Assembly: GCA_032358165.1 (NCBI GenBank) | Contig: JAALGY010000054.1 | Coordinates: forward strand, 124,001 to 188,000 | Length of the DNA stretch: 64,000 nt | Source: Diplosphaera chodatii | Taxonomy: Eukaryota; Chlorophyta; Trebouxiophyceae; Prasiolales; Stichococcaceae | Direction of reading: 5' to 3' | Part shown: positions 1 through 12,477 of the stretch, in pieces | How the letters are laid out: each line of letters opens with the position of its first letter | How positions within the stretch are numbered: position 1 is the first letter of the stretch | Notes under the pieces: generated by a model | What the model was told of the DNA's origin: nothing | Seen by the model: only the letters and a program-made list of their open reading frames with translations | Database searches by the model: none | Position numbers and translations under genes: made by a program

Positions 1-53
1 TCGCTCCGCGCGCATGTGACACCCAGCCATGCAGCTGCTGACGGCCGCCGCAC

Positions 54-1569
54 CAGGATGCCGCCGTTGTAGACGTACACAATCGGCTTGCCCTGGACGC
101 CGATGAACTTCTCTGCACATGCCAGGCGTGCCAGGGCTTCGGGCTTAGAGGCAATGTCAGTTCGGCTACAGCCATCTGATGCGTCCGCACAAAGGGTTGT
201 GCAGCCATGCTGGCTCCGTGCACAGCAGCACAGCATGCAGCAGGCGGAGGGGCGGCGCATCCGCCCTGCCATCTCAGGAGGAGTCAAGGCGCATCTGACC
301 TGCGCTGTTGGGGTGGAAGTGCGGCACCGTGCCCCTGCATCGCAGGTGACATGCCGCCGGTCAGAGCGGTATTATTGAGATGGCGTGTGTCGGTGCGGCC
401 GGGTCGGCGTGCCTGGCTGCACCGGGCTGGGGGCTGCTGCCGGGCGGCTGTCGGCCCAAAGCATGCAGCAATGGTGGGGTCGCAGCGGCTGCGAGGGGTG
501 CCTGACGGCAGGGTTTTGGTGGCTGCGGGGTGACAACGCTGACCGGGTACACGGCTGGTTGCGCGCCGCTGCATCTGCATAGCACGTCTTCTGCTGCTGT
601 GCGGCGGTGCGTGTGGACAGCACATACAGGAGGGGGAGTGAAGAGGACGGGCACTGGGGCAGAGGCGCACGAGAAGCATGGAGGGATGCTGAAGAGGCGA
701 CCGACGAGGCCCGTTCCTGCAGAAGGGTCAGCGGTGGGCTTACAAGAGCCGAGGCAGGAAGCGACACGGATGCATATTGACAAGACTCCTCCGATGGCTG
801 GAATCTACTGTTGGCACGCAGGGAACGAGGGAAGTGACAGCTGGACTCCAGCTGGCACTGCTCCAGGCTGTTGAAGTGCCGGTACCCAGTGAGACCGGGA
901 ACAGGGCTAGGCAGAACTGCAAGGTGCTCATGTGCAGTACAGAACAGCCCCAGCAAGCATGGGCACCAGAAGGGCATTGCCACAAGTCACAGGTGTGTGT
1001 CATGTTCATCATCATCACACAGGCTTGCGCAGTTGGCTGTGCCCAAACCTCACGCACCGACGAAGGCTGCGGAGTTGTCGGCGACAGTGGCGTTGCTGCC
1101 CTTGGGCGGGAACACGTAGTTGAACCTGCGCAAGGGAATATGCAGGGCTGAAGCGCGTAGGTCGCCGTGGTAGGTTTGCACCAAGGTTGTTGCGCTCTAT
1201 CCTCCTGCAATCCAGGGCGATGCACCACGCACAGTGCCACACATCGTACAATGTTCCGTAGAACAGCGCTATACAGGGCTGGACAGGCATCTGTGGCAAG
1301 CGTCGCGCTGTGCGCTGCAAGGGGATCGCCCTTGATACCAGCTAATCATTGGCATCCGACACGCTCGGCACCGTCTGCCGTTGCGATGCTCCAAACGAAG
1401 CAGCTTGCAGCGATGCATGGGGCACTCACAGGTAGGCTGAGCTGTTGTAGGTGGATGTGACGTTGTCCAGGGCATCCACCGGCTTGGGGGTGGCCTGCCC
1501 GAAGGCGCCCGACAGACCCGCCAGGCAGATTGCGACGGCCAGCACGAGGGGCAGCGCACGGATCGCCAT
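54..1569 (-). CDS. Secreted or ER-targeted protein of unknown function, N-terminal part (gene runs off the left edge)
   Basis: Minus-strand gene with three visible exons: 1430-1569, 1058-1125 and 54-112. The ATG at 1569 opens a classic signal peptide (MAIRA, then a Leu/Val/Ala-rich core, then SGAFGQ), so the product probably enters the secretory pathway. The mature part has three N-glycosylation sequons (NVT, NSS, NAT), a stretch FNYVFPPKG and, in exon 3, KFIGVQGKPIVYVYNGG. Phases agree across both junctions: 2 then 1, giving a Leu at the first join and a Glu at the second. The donor after exon 2 is GTGCGTGAG. The intron between exons 2 and 3 is about 945 bp, unusually long here, so a further small exon inside it is possible. 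I do not recognise the family. The start divergently faces VPS50 across 2.2 kb. Confidence 0.55.
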
Positions 1570-3758
1570 GGCTGCGAACAGAGTGCTCAAAAGGTCAGAA
1601 CCACAAGAACACCGCTTGCAGCTTGGTCCTTGCAGCCAAGTCTGTGCGACTGCGGGGACGGGAATGTGCTCTTTCGCACACACGTGCCTCGGACGTGGCA
1701 CAGCTGTGCGATGCAGGCACACCGTACAGATGAAGGCAGCAGAGTTTACAACCTTCCATGCCGTGAAACTGCAGCAGCTCACCATGCTGAGGCGCTGGCT
1801 GGCTGGCTTGCTACAAGACTGGTAGCGCTGGCGTGTGTTCCAGTGCGTGCCGCAGGCGGTGGCCCCGCTGCATGCTCGGCACACATCTGTGACGCTGCGG
1901 CAGCACCGCCACCCGCGCCCCAGACGGAGCGAGCCAGCAGCTCCCCAGGCTGCTGTGCTTGTGCCCGACAGTCTGCCGTCGCTGGGCTGCACCGCCTGCC
2001 AGCAGCCACGCTCCGCCTTAGGTGCTCTGAGTGCTCTGCTGTCACATCATGCAAAGCTGGTGACCACTCAAACAGCCGAGGCACACTCCAACCGTCTGGC
2101 AAGAGGAGCAGCTGCAAGGATTCCTTCTGCATGCACAGCACCACGATCGTGCTGTGCTGCTGCACACCGACCGCGGCATCACAAGCGAGGCAATGGACTC
2201 TCAAAGAGCGCAGCTTGCCGCAGGGATGCTGATGCGGTGCATGCTCTGCAGGACCACCGCACATACGCACCTGTAGCAAAAGTGTGTGTTCTCCTGGACC
2301 CCACACAGCGGATGGCCCGGTCAGCTGCGCTGTGCTGTGGCATACAGATCACCCGCTTCGCCGCGAGCAGTCAGCCGCACCGCAGCGGCCAGCTGGCTGC
2401 GATGCCCAGAGCCTCTGTGCATCACCCAGCCTGCTGGATGGCGCACGACCGACGCTCCTGGCAGATGGCCACCCAGGTCAGTAAAGAGCCTGTGCATGTC
2501 ATTTCACTGTGTATATGCCATGCATTTCGCACATGCACGACTGGTCTGAGGTGTGCTGCCGTGCCACTTACCTCAGACAAGATGCGTATGTGACGCAGAC
2601 AGTGTCGGCGCCATCTGCGTGCATCCACTTGCGGTGTTCATGCTGCCCCTGATGACGCTTAGGCCCGGTATACTGCTGGAGCAGACTTGCAGCAAGGCCT
2701 GCGCGGGATGCTGGATAAGCCAGCGGCATTGCCTGCTGTCCAATCAGCCACGCCACAGGTGCTCAACCCGCCCAGGTTCAGCACAGCCGCACCATGCAGC
2801 ATGCGTCATGTCCCTGGAACAGCGCTGAGACGCCAAGTAGTGCTGCTGCTCTGTCAACAGGATTGCAAGGTACATCAGCGCGAGCCGCAAGACCAGTGTG
2901 CTGACGTATCAAGCATATGGCGATCAGTTGCACCACATGTGCCTTGCAACATTGCAAGCGGCCGCGCATGTTTGCAAGTGTGGCGCCCTGACGGCCCACA
3001 AAGTGCAATCCATTTGTACAGCACCACATGAATGTCAGCTGTCAACGAGTGCAAGCCGCGATCACCAATCACTTGCCTGCCAACTGCGCCAGGCCTTCAT
3101 TGGCCAATGCTGACTCGGCATGACTGTTCTCGTCTTTCATCAGCTGCAACCCTGCCAGTCCCGGCTGCTCTCAGAAACAGAAAGCCTGCATTTTATGGCT
3201 CACGGCGCCCGATCCTGCAGTGGTGCAGTGCGCAAACTTGATCGACGCACTGCGCAAGTGTGCATTTGAGTTCTTTGCATTCTGACCGTGCTGGTTAGCT
3301 TCCCACGCGTGTCAGCCGTTCACCTGGCGTTATATTGAACTGAAACCTCTTGCGAAGGTGACCACGCATGCAGCGCGAGTTTGGCGCCTCTCGCCTAAGC
3401 TCAGATTACTTCAAGGCCTGTACATGAGGCCCACCCTGAGCCAGCCGAAGCTAGAGTGCTGGTCAGGCGCTGGTTTCTGAGCGGTCCCGACATCAGAGCT
3501 GCTGGAACCCCTCGGCTGACAGAGCTGCAGCCCGCCACCCCTACCGTGCGGCCTGTGCGCGCGGAAGCATAGCCGCGCAGGGCTGCTTCACTTCCCTGTG
3601 CACCTCGCAAGGAGACTTCGCACACTGCAGCGTGCAGCGGCTGCCATCTCAGCACAGCTCCAGCCTCCCGCAGCTGCCTGCTGGTCGCCGACAGCAGAGC
3701 GCCAGCTGATGCCGGCGAGGTGTCAAGCCGGCAGCGGCGGCGGCGGCGGCGACCCGCG
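1570..3758. other. Divergent intergenic region between the secreted protein and VPS50
   Basis: About 2.2 kb with no coding stretch that has codon-like composition and matching splice sites. Open frames here are short and change frame without splice support. It should hold both promoters and 5' UTRs. An AT-rich patch near 3329-3345 (TTATATTGAACTG) stands out locally, but I cannot assign it. Confidence 0.4.
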
Positions 3759-6700
3759 ATGCTGAGGCACCTGCGCAAACCGAGGCGCCCGGAGCCGCCG
3801 GACGCGCAGCACCTGCAGGCGGCCCGCCATGACGTCATCTCCGAGCGCATGCTGTCGCTCTCGCCCAGGCACGCGCCTCGCCCCTCTCAATGGCAGCCTC
3901 CCGCAGGGCTGCAGCACGGACATAGGATGCTCGGCAGGAAGTGGCCACACGCTCGTGCATTCGCACCAACCACTGCCTGAGCGCCACTGCGTGCAGGAGC
4001 TATGCGGTACGAAGAGGCCTCCAGGCCCAGAATCTGAGCCCAAATCGACTGGCGCAGGTCTCAGGCGCAACGGGAGGAGGAGCAGTCGGCGGCGCTGCGG
4101 GAGATCGGGGACGACTACCTGCGGGAGGGCTTCGACAGCGTTGCCGCGGAGCTGGCGCGCCTGCCGCCGGGCTTCGACGCCGCCACGCTGGACGCAATCG
4201 TCGACCGCCGGTCCTGGGTCCTGGAGGTGAAGGCCGTCGAGTGGTGGTACAGTCGCCGGCAAAGGTGCCATTGAGGTCGAGATGTCCCTGCAGCCTGGCA
4301 TGCACACTGCAGCGATATCGGCACTGCAGTTACAGACGGATGCTGTGACAGTGCCGTGTGCCGCGCTGGTCAGATGACCCGAGAAGGGTTTGCACCCACT
4401 GCACGCTGCTGCTGTGGACACACTCCTGTCTGGTTGCAGCATACAGCATGCCGGTGTGACGCCACCGAGGCATGCGGTCCCCACCTGCAACCCGGCAGAC
4501 TGAACGTGGTGCTGCCACCTGCCGCAGAAAGTGAACGAGAAGCTGTCGGGCAATGTGCTGCGCAACTGGGACCGCTTCGTGGACGGCCTGCAGGACGTCA
4601 CCGTCATCCAGGGCAACATCGAGGTAGCTGCAAGTGGCAGTGCTGGTTGCACCACCTGCCCGACCCTTTTGCTGCATCACAGAGCAAGGTGGCGACATAG
4701 GCTTACATAGCATATTCAGCAAGTCTCGTCCCTGACACTGAGATCATCGGCTAGGCTGACGAGCCATCTAGGTAGGACAGCACGGGCTGTCCATGGAAGC
4801 AAAGGATCACTTGAGCGGCTCAGCCGGGGGCACGGTCGGGACACCGTCACTATCCGCCCGCTGCAGGACGCCTACTTCACAGTGAAGAACCTCCGCGCGG
4901 CGCTGGCGTGGCAGGCGGCGGAGGCGGCGGCGGGGCTGGCCGTCGTGGGCGCCTGGCGCCGGCGGTCCGGCCTGGACGCCATGGCGCAGCTGCTGCAGGG
5001 CCTCTCCGCCGCGGCCGCCGCGCGCGCCTCCATCATGTGAGCCCCGATGAATGGTTTATGAGTCTGCTGCCCAGCATTCGTGACGCCAACATTGCCCAGC
5101 TCCGCAGCCAGGGGCGGGATACAGGCTCTTCCCTTGCCGGTAGCCAGCCCTGTCGTCTGTGCAGCGATTAGGCCTGACGGTGGCATCTCGGCTGGCAGGA
5201 CCCTGAGCCGCAGGCTGTGCTTTCTGGTACAGGGAGGCGCAGGCGGACGGGGAGTACGCGGAGGCGCTGGCGCGCTGCGGGGCGGCGGCGGCCACGCTGA
5301 CCGCCGTCCAGGGTTTGGCGGTCGCCGGGGGGCTGGCGGCGTCGGTCGACAGGCTGGCGGCCGACACCGCGGTGCAGCTCGCGTCGGCGCTGCAGGCGGT
5401 GTGCGCCGACTTTGGCGGGCAGCAATTCATGCGGGTGGGTCCTGGCCCAGGGCCTCGTTATCGCCCCTAGAAGTGATGAAAACTGCAAAGATCGTCCCAC
5501 AGCGCTCCGAGTGCGAGCCTAAACCCGCGGCCCATTCCCGCCCTGGAGCACTGCACTGGGACTTCCTGCCCTTGATCCGGCGACCATCGCCGCTGCACTG
5601 GCTGGCACGATCTTTTCTTGGCTGTGGCGTGCAACGACTCAACTGACAGTTGAAAGCGCATTGGGGTTTCATCCTTAGTTCGACAGCCTGGCATGGGGCG
5701 TGCTTGCCAGCAAATGGCAGGCACGGCTCCCAACCGCTCACATGTGTCCTGAGCCCAGCGTATGCACGGCTGTCTCAGCGAAGCGCATCGCCTGTGAGCC
5801 ACACTGCAGTCAGGTGATCCGAACTGCTCGCTGCCCCAGGTGCTGGAAGGCTACCATGCGCTGTGCAGCGGGGAGGCGCTGGGCCCGGAAGTCGGCGCTG
5901 CATTCGTCGCCGCCGCCACCGCCGCCACACTCAAGGCGAGCAGTGCGGCACCGAACGCACCGTGTGGCAACCCACGCCACAGTCGTGTGGACATCTGCTG
6001 CTGCCTGCTGGTGTGCTGGCTGCATAGAGGGGAGGGTTGGTGACGCTGCTTGCAGCTGTCCATCAGAACAGGCTCTCAGTCCTGACCACACCGCGAGAAT
6101 GCAGATGCCGGCCCATGCGTGTTCAATTGTGTGCCCACCTTTGAGGTGAGGCTGTGATGAACCATGGCCTCGATGATGGTGGGGGTCACAGGTTGTGCGC
6201 GGCGTGGTGCTGGCGAGGAAGGGGCTGGAGGTGCCGGTGCAGCAGATCGCCAGCCTGCAGGAGGGCGTGCGGCTCATACCCTCAGACGCCTACCGCAGCT
6301 GCCTCTCCAGGGTGGGGATGACTTTTCACGTTTGTTGCTGCAGCAGGCCTGCCGCCCGGCATGCTGTGTCTCCTCCCTCTCGATATGCAGCCTCTGTTGT
6401 TGCCCCAACCTGGCCAGCACAGGGTGTGCGCACGGTGAATGTGGCGGTGCTGCCCGTGGCTGCAGGCGCTCATGGTGCTGTGGGACGTGATGGCGGCGCA
6501 CCACCGCATGCGCGCCTGGCTGTCGGCGCAGCTGCGGGCCACGGCCGCCCGCGCCGCCGCCCTGGATCAGGTGCCGCGTCGTGCTCGCTCCAGGGTGCCC
6601 CAGGCTGCCGTGAGTGCGATGCAGTCCAGCCGCAGCATGAGCACGCGGCCGGCGCCTGGAGCACACTCTTCGGCCATTGCTCAGGGTCACACAAGTCACA

Positions 6701-9700
6701 TGAGGCACATGAAGCTTGAGGTGATGTGCTGTCGGATGCTGTGACCACTGCCCGGTCCAGCTGCGGCAGGATTACTGACCATTGTGCTGCTGATGCTGTG
6801 CAGGAAATTAAGGACAGGCAGCGGGGCGAGGAGATCGCCGACGCGGGGCCTGGCACCCCGCCGCCGGTGGACGTGCGCCTCAGCCGGGCCGACAGCAGCA
6901 CGGCCGGCGGCGGCCGCCGGGCCTTCGCCGTCTCGAGGGAGGCCGAGGAGGCCAGGGGGGCTGCGGAGGCTCCGGCCTCGCCTGCCAGCGGTCCAGACAC
7001 CAGTCGGGGTGTTGGCGGCAATGACAGCGCCGGTGCCGAGGCTGGCAGGGCTGCGGGGGCTGGCGGCGCGGCTGTGTCAGTTGCTTCGGAGGGTGCGCAG
7101 CACCCGGCGGACGGCGGACCGGCAGCCTCCTCAGCAGGCAGCCGGGCGGGCAGCAGCGACGCAGGCAGCACCCCGGGCGCGGCAGCGGCTGCGGCCGAGG
7201 CGGAGGCGCGCGGCGGGGCGGATGAGGCGGCCCCCAATGCTTCTGGCGCGGCGCCGGTGCTGCTGCGCTTTGGCGCCGCCGACGACGATGCGGCGGCGCG
7301 GCTTGCCGCGGAGGAGTCGTGGGCCGCCATGCTGGAGGTGGGCAGTGAGGCGTCACATCAGTGGATCGAGCTGCATCTGGGCTGCAGCTCCCTTCATTAC
7401 CTGCACTGCTGTTTACCTGAGATCTCCTGTGTGCCGGTGGACGAGGTCTCGGGCTATTCAAAGGGGGTACTCCCTCTAGTCATCACCGCCCCGGTTTCTG
7501 TGCCGAAACTGCTCTGCTGCTTTGCAACACGGGAGCTCTTTGCTGCAGGGTCTTCGGGCGGACTTGAACGCGGGCCGCGCGGCGCTGTGGGAGGACGTGG
7601 CGCAGCGGGTTGGCGTGCTGCTGTCGGCCCCCGCAGCCTTTGCCGGCGAGCACTTCGTGCAGGTGAGCGGCTGGGTCACACAGCCGGTCGGCCGAGAACT
7701 GCTGCAGCGATGCCCAAACACCAAGATGTTGTCTTGCTGCTAATCTTTGTATTCCAGCGGAGTGGGGAAACAGCTCGACTGTGAATGTGAAACCCTGCCA
7801 ATGAGGTTTTCTTGCGAGCATTGCAGCGAATGCTGGCAACACTCGCTGGCGTCAAATCAGTGGGTGTCTTGGCTGCCGCCGGGCAGGTCATGGAGTGGAC
7901 GCAGACGCTGCTGCGGGCGGGCGAGGCGTTCTCGGGCGGCCCCGCAGCAGACCTGCGCGCCAGCCTGCAGGTGGATTGCCGTTGGCATCTCCTCTACAAG
8001 GCAGCCAGTCCAGTTCCTCGCGGTGCTGGTCATCGTTATGTATGGTCGCTGCCAGGCTGCTGGCTGTCTCTGACACCCCTGGTCCTCCTGCAGCGCGCCT
8101 GCGGGCGGTTCTTCCCGGCGCACCACTCCGCCAACGTCAGCGCCCTGGTCAGCCTGCTGGACGCCGAGCTGTGGACGCCGCTGCCCGTGCCGCCGGAGCA
8201 GTGCGCCCTGGCTTCTCCGCCTGAGCATTCTGACGCCTGCGACGCCACACTCGCCGGCTGGTCAAGCTGCTGGCATCGTTTCCTACCCTGCAACCGTGTG
8301 TGCACAGATGCATGATGATGGCAGCTGCTGCACCCCGGTGGCCGCTCGTGTCGCAGGGTGCCGTCCATGCCGGCAGCGTTTGGCGCCGCGAGCGGCCCCG
8401 CGGCAGATGTCCCGGCTGGCGGCCCGGACTTTGCGCGCTGGGCGGCTGCCGGCAACCCCTGGCGGTCAGGCCAGGGTGTGCCTCGAAAAATCTTAAACCT
8501 CACATGGCCTAGTGCTCCTGGACCACCGGACTGAGTGGCGCTATGCGCCCGGTGTTTCCCAGTCGTTCACAATGCAAGATGTCACATGCAACTACATGGT
8601 GCAAGTCGATGAACTGAGGGCAGTGTCCCGATATTTGCAGGTGGCGCAGCAACTCAGCAGCGGCGACAGCCCACACAGCGCAGTCCTACAGGCGGGGTGT
8701 CGGCTGACGCGGCGGCAGCGGCTGAGCAGCACAGCGCAGACGCCAGTGGGCAGCCAGTGGTTGTGACCAACGCCTCGCTCAAGCTGCTGGGCTGGCTCGC
8801 TGACTACGCAGCGCTCACAGGGTGAGCTGTCCTCCTCGAGTCCTGCTGGTTGTAGCCGTGAGAAGGCTTCATTGTATGTCTTCTGACAACGGTGCATGTT
8901 TCTGACTACCCTCCTTATCAGTTTCAAACGCAGCTGATAAACCCCTCTGTCAGCAGGAAGACCGCAGTTTTCATGCCATTGCTGCAGGGTGCTGGCGGCG
9001 GATGTGCGGGAGGTGTACCTGTCCATCTGCCAGCTGTTCGAGCTGTTCCTGCTGGCGGTGTTCCGCTCGTTCTCGGACGTGCTGCTCGCCAACGTAGTGG
9101 GGGAGACCGCCACCGGCTCGACCCCGCAGCTGCAGCCCTCGCTGCCGCTGCCGGGCGAGGTGGGACGCAGGGTGTATAATAACCCTGCTGCATGCTGCAC
9201 CCTGCGTTCACGAGATGCTGGAGCGCACCCTGCAGCACGGCGACTGCCCGCGTGCGCACATGCCAGCGCAGCGTATGTCGAGCGCTTTGACGGAAGACAA
9301 GCGACTGTCTGCAGGGAGCGGCTGCGGATGCGGTGCCGAGGCGGCTGCATGCGGTGCTCAACCGCATCGCCAACCGCAGCCTGGCGCCCTACCGGGCCAT
9401 CATCCTGCCGCCGCCGCCGCCGCCGTCAGGTGATCAAACGAAACACATGGGTCTGCCGAGCTGTGGCCGTCAGCGGTCAGCTTGTGCGTCAGCAGCGGCC
9501 AGCAGCTCAGCTCATGCCGACTTGTACCTGCTGCTGCGCTTTCAAAATGACAGCTGACTCTGCCTGCTGTGCGTGCTTCACAGTGTTCACACAGACGCCC
9601 TGGAGCTGGCAGATACACACCCTGTGGCGAGCACCCAGAACACTGCTGTGCCTGTGCTCATGTGCTGTATGCCTGATTGCAGCTACTGGCTTGGCTGCTG

Positions 9701-11796
9701 CGGGGCAGCACCTCGGCAGCCGGGCGGCCTCGGGGGCGCTCGCCGGGCTCGGCAGCGCCGGCAGCGGGGCCCCCCCTGCAGCGGGCGGCCCCGGGGCGGA
9801 GGCGGCGGCGGCGGCGGCGCGGGGGCAGCGGCGCGGCGCGGGCGGCAGCATCCTGTGGCACTCCGGCAACATGTACGGCATGCAGGTGCGCCGCAGGCGT
9901 GTCGGCAGAACCGTGTTCCCCACGGACATGGGGTGACTGTGTTCCTACTTAAGTCGTCCATCAGCCGCGTCTGGCGACGTACAGCTGGCGGCCGGCACCT
10001 CTGTATCAACATGTGACACGTCGCTCATTGCCCGCAGGTGTTATTCATATCAACGCTATGGCCGGCCTGTCATCAGTTTGGAGTGCAACACTCAGCAGTC
10101 AGCTGCTGTTTGCATGCACATCATTTGTGACGCCTCATACAAGAAATTAACGCTGAGAATCCTGACTGCCTTGCGGACTTCCTGCTTCGTTTGCTTTCTG
10201 TGCAGCTCAAAAGCCATGTTCCAGATCTAAACCCTAAATATGTCCGCTTCAGGAGCGCAAGGTCGCGGTGGACACGCTCGCGACCGTGGCCGCGCAGTTC
10301 GCCGCGGCGGCGCCCGACCTCAGGCGCCTCGCCGACGGGGCGGGCGGCGTGCCGGACTCCCACGCGCCGGACGCCTTTTTCCAGACGGTGGCGGCCGCAG
10401 GTGCAGCTGCCGCGCCTGCCTGCCTGCAGCTGACGCCAATGCGGGCCGCGCCGCGCCGCCACCTGTGTCGGGCGCGCCACAGCGAGCACCCGCCATGATG
10501 GTCCCGGCAGGCCTTGGCCATGGTGGCGTGGCGCTGAAAGCACATCAGCAGGGAGCCACACGTCTGAAACGCGGGCGCTGCCACGTCTATGCAGGCGATG
10601 TGCGGGACCACATCTGGCGGACGGGCGCGCGGGCGAATTTGCCTACAGGGTGGCTGCCGGCGGCGGTCGCCGGCGGCGCGTTCGCGGTGCTGGAGCCCCC
10701 GGCGGCCGCCTCGCCCTGGGTGCCGCAGCTGCTGCAGCAGGCGCGCGCGTTCCGGGAGAAGCTGGACGCGGCAGGCCGGCTGCAGGACGCGGACAGGCGG
10801 CAGGTGGGGGCCACCAGGGCAGCAGAGGGTTCAGGGCTTCCATTGCTCCACTCTCAACCTGCCATGACCAAGACATGCAGTGCAGGGCTGCAGACATTTA
10901 CAATGCATGCGGGCGCATCGGCAGGCAGCAGCCAGTCCCTCTACACACCTCTGCACAGCGTTCGCAGCAACACGCAGCCTGCCTGCAGCACATCGTTGAC
11001 CAGAGCTCTCACGCTGCTAGCGTTGGTGGGCGCAAGCGCACCTCAGGGCAGTCACAAGTCTCGCGCTGCCCTCCTGCAGCTGTGGCGGCACGCGCTGGCG
11101 GCGGTCGCGGAGGGCGTGCTGGCCGGCTTCGCGGCCGTCTCGGGGCGGTGCACCCCCATGGGCCGCGCCGGCATGAGCCTGGACCTCCAGCAGGTAACTA
11201 ACCACAAAGTTCGTAGCTCGACCGCAGCTGCCAGCCAGCTGGCATCGCGGAGGCTTGCAGCTGGACAGATGCCGGCCTGCTGGGCTGGCGAACTGCCGCT
11301 GCGTCGTCGCACGGCATGCACGGGCTGCGCTGGCGTCGCACGTGTGTGACGGTGCTCTGTGCCGGCCCTGCAGCTGACGAACGGGCTGGCAGAGCTGCTG
11401 CCCCAAGGCGTCTCAGCCGCCGACGCGCTGCGCATCGCAGACACCTACGTGAAGGTGGGTGCAACGCGTTCCTGTAGGCCAGCGCTAACAAACTTCAAGG
11501 ATTGTTGCCATTGCTTGTGGGGTCCCAGGTGGCGTCGTCCCAGGTGGCGTCGTCAGCAGCCACAGCATGCATGCCCTGCCTCCCGGGGTGTGGGATATCG
11601 CAAAACGTGAGCTCCGCCTGTGCAGGCGTTCTACATTCCGTGGGGGCCGGACCTGCAGCGGTGGGCCGCCACACACCCGGAGTACACCAAGCAGCAGCTC
11701 GCCAGCCTGATCTCGCTGGTGGCGGACAGCCAGGGGCTCCGGCGCAGGGACAAGGCGGCGGCGCTGGCTGCGATCGACGCGGAGCTGGTCGAGTAG
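3759..11796 (+). CDS. VPS50: VPS50 (syndetin, CCDC132) subunit of the EARP endosomal tethering complex
   Basis: Known role of the family: VPS50 replaces VPS54 beside VPS51/52/53 to form EARP, which tethers vesicles at recycling endosomes. My model has 23 exons, all in phase, giving 1149 aa: 3759-3868, 4058-4226, 4528-4623, 4867-5036, 5233-5434, 5679-5699, 5840-5935, 6192-6311, 6466-6570, 6804-7337, 7549-7662, 7887-7970, 8094-8260, 8357-8475, 8692-8821, 8988-9159, 9315-9429, 9683-9885, 10253-10400, 10595-10803, 11080-11193, 11374-11454, 11626-11796. The N-terminal VPS54-like coiled coil includes KVNEKLSGNVLRNWDRFVDG and VLEGYHALCSG. The C-terminal DUF2451 part ends in ATHPEYTKQQLASLISLV, which closely resembles plant VPS50. 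Exon 6 is a 21-nt microexon, and introns 1 and 7 are GC-AG. Exon 10 (residues about 364-541) is an Ala/Gly/Ser-rich insertion. The ATG choice is uncertain; it is the first ATG in the open frame. Confidence 0.88.
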
Positions 11797-12477
11797 CCGG
11801 CGTGAGTCACCCCGGCGCTCCAGCGGCAGACGCGGCTGCATGGTTTCTGGTGAGCAGCGCAGGACAGATGCCGCTGTCGACGTCACCTGGCAGGCGCAGC
11901 TGCGCCCAGCATAGTAACGTGGCAGTGCTGCAGCCCATGCTGCAGCTCATCAAAGGGTGCTGCGTGGCAGTGCACCTCAGAACAAGCGCCTCAGAACAGT
12001 CTCGCATGATGATATCGGATTGAAATGCTAGTGTGGCGGCCACAATGACTGGCAGGATGTGCAGCACTCCACCTCTGAGCTAGGCGCTTGGCGGCACACA
12101 AATGCCAGAGCATCAGTTCACAACGTGTACACCTGAAAGGCTGTATACATGTGCTAATCGGACAGCCCAGCAGCTGCCTCATGTATGTCTCCAGCTCAAA
12201 AGTATCTCCCTATCTGAATAGGGGTAGTTAAAGACCTACCCCTAATCTCAAGGGGTCAACATCTCCACGTGGTGCTGCTGACCTCATGGTATGCTGATGG
12301 TCAGTCATGGCTCGCAGCTGAGATGCATTCACATGCACACCAAACTTTCGTCGGCTCCACCCCAGCTCATGCATGAGCTGTGATGTATACCATCGCGTTT
12401 GAAAGCGTGCACCGATCAGCAAGTTGCGCTTGAGACACGCATCGGTCGCAAATTGATTGCTGCAAAGTCTTGCTGAC
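11797..12477. other. Intergenic region, VPS50 3' end to methyltransferase promoter
   Basis: 680 bp, no gene seen. It holds the VPS50 3' UTR and the upstream region of the next gene. The one structured element is the hairpin at 12219-12244, listed separately. Confidence 0.4.
12219..12244. repeat. Perfect 9-bp inverted repeat (hairpin) upstream of the LCM-family gene
   Basis: TAGGGGTAG at 12219-12227 and its exact reverse complement CTACCCCTA at 12236-12244 flank an 8-nt AT-rich loop. It lies about 230 bp before the methyltransferase ATG, inside a locally AT-rich stretch. It could be a 5' UTR stem-loop or a palindromic binding site. Function is unknown. Confidence 0.5.

Noticed and set aside
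372..983. A 203-codon minus-strand open frame near the left edge
   Set aside because: It lies within the long intron of the secreted-protein gene; its sequence looks random and it does not join the flanking exons in phase.
3723..4655. A 310-codon minus-strand open frame opposite the first VPS50 exons
   Set aside because: The plus strand gives in-phase exons that match VPS50; the antisense frame is a shadow.
6470..7330. A 286-codon minus-strand open frame opposite VPS50 exons 9-10
   Set aside because: Low-complexity mirror of the Ala/Gly-rich plus-strand exon, with no independent splice or family support.
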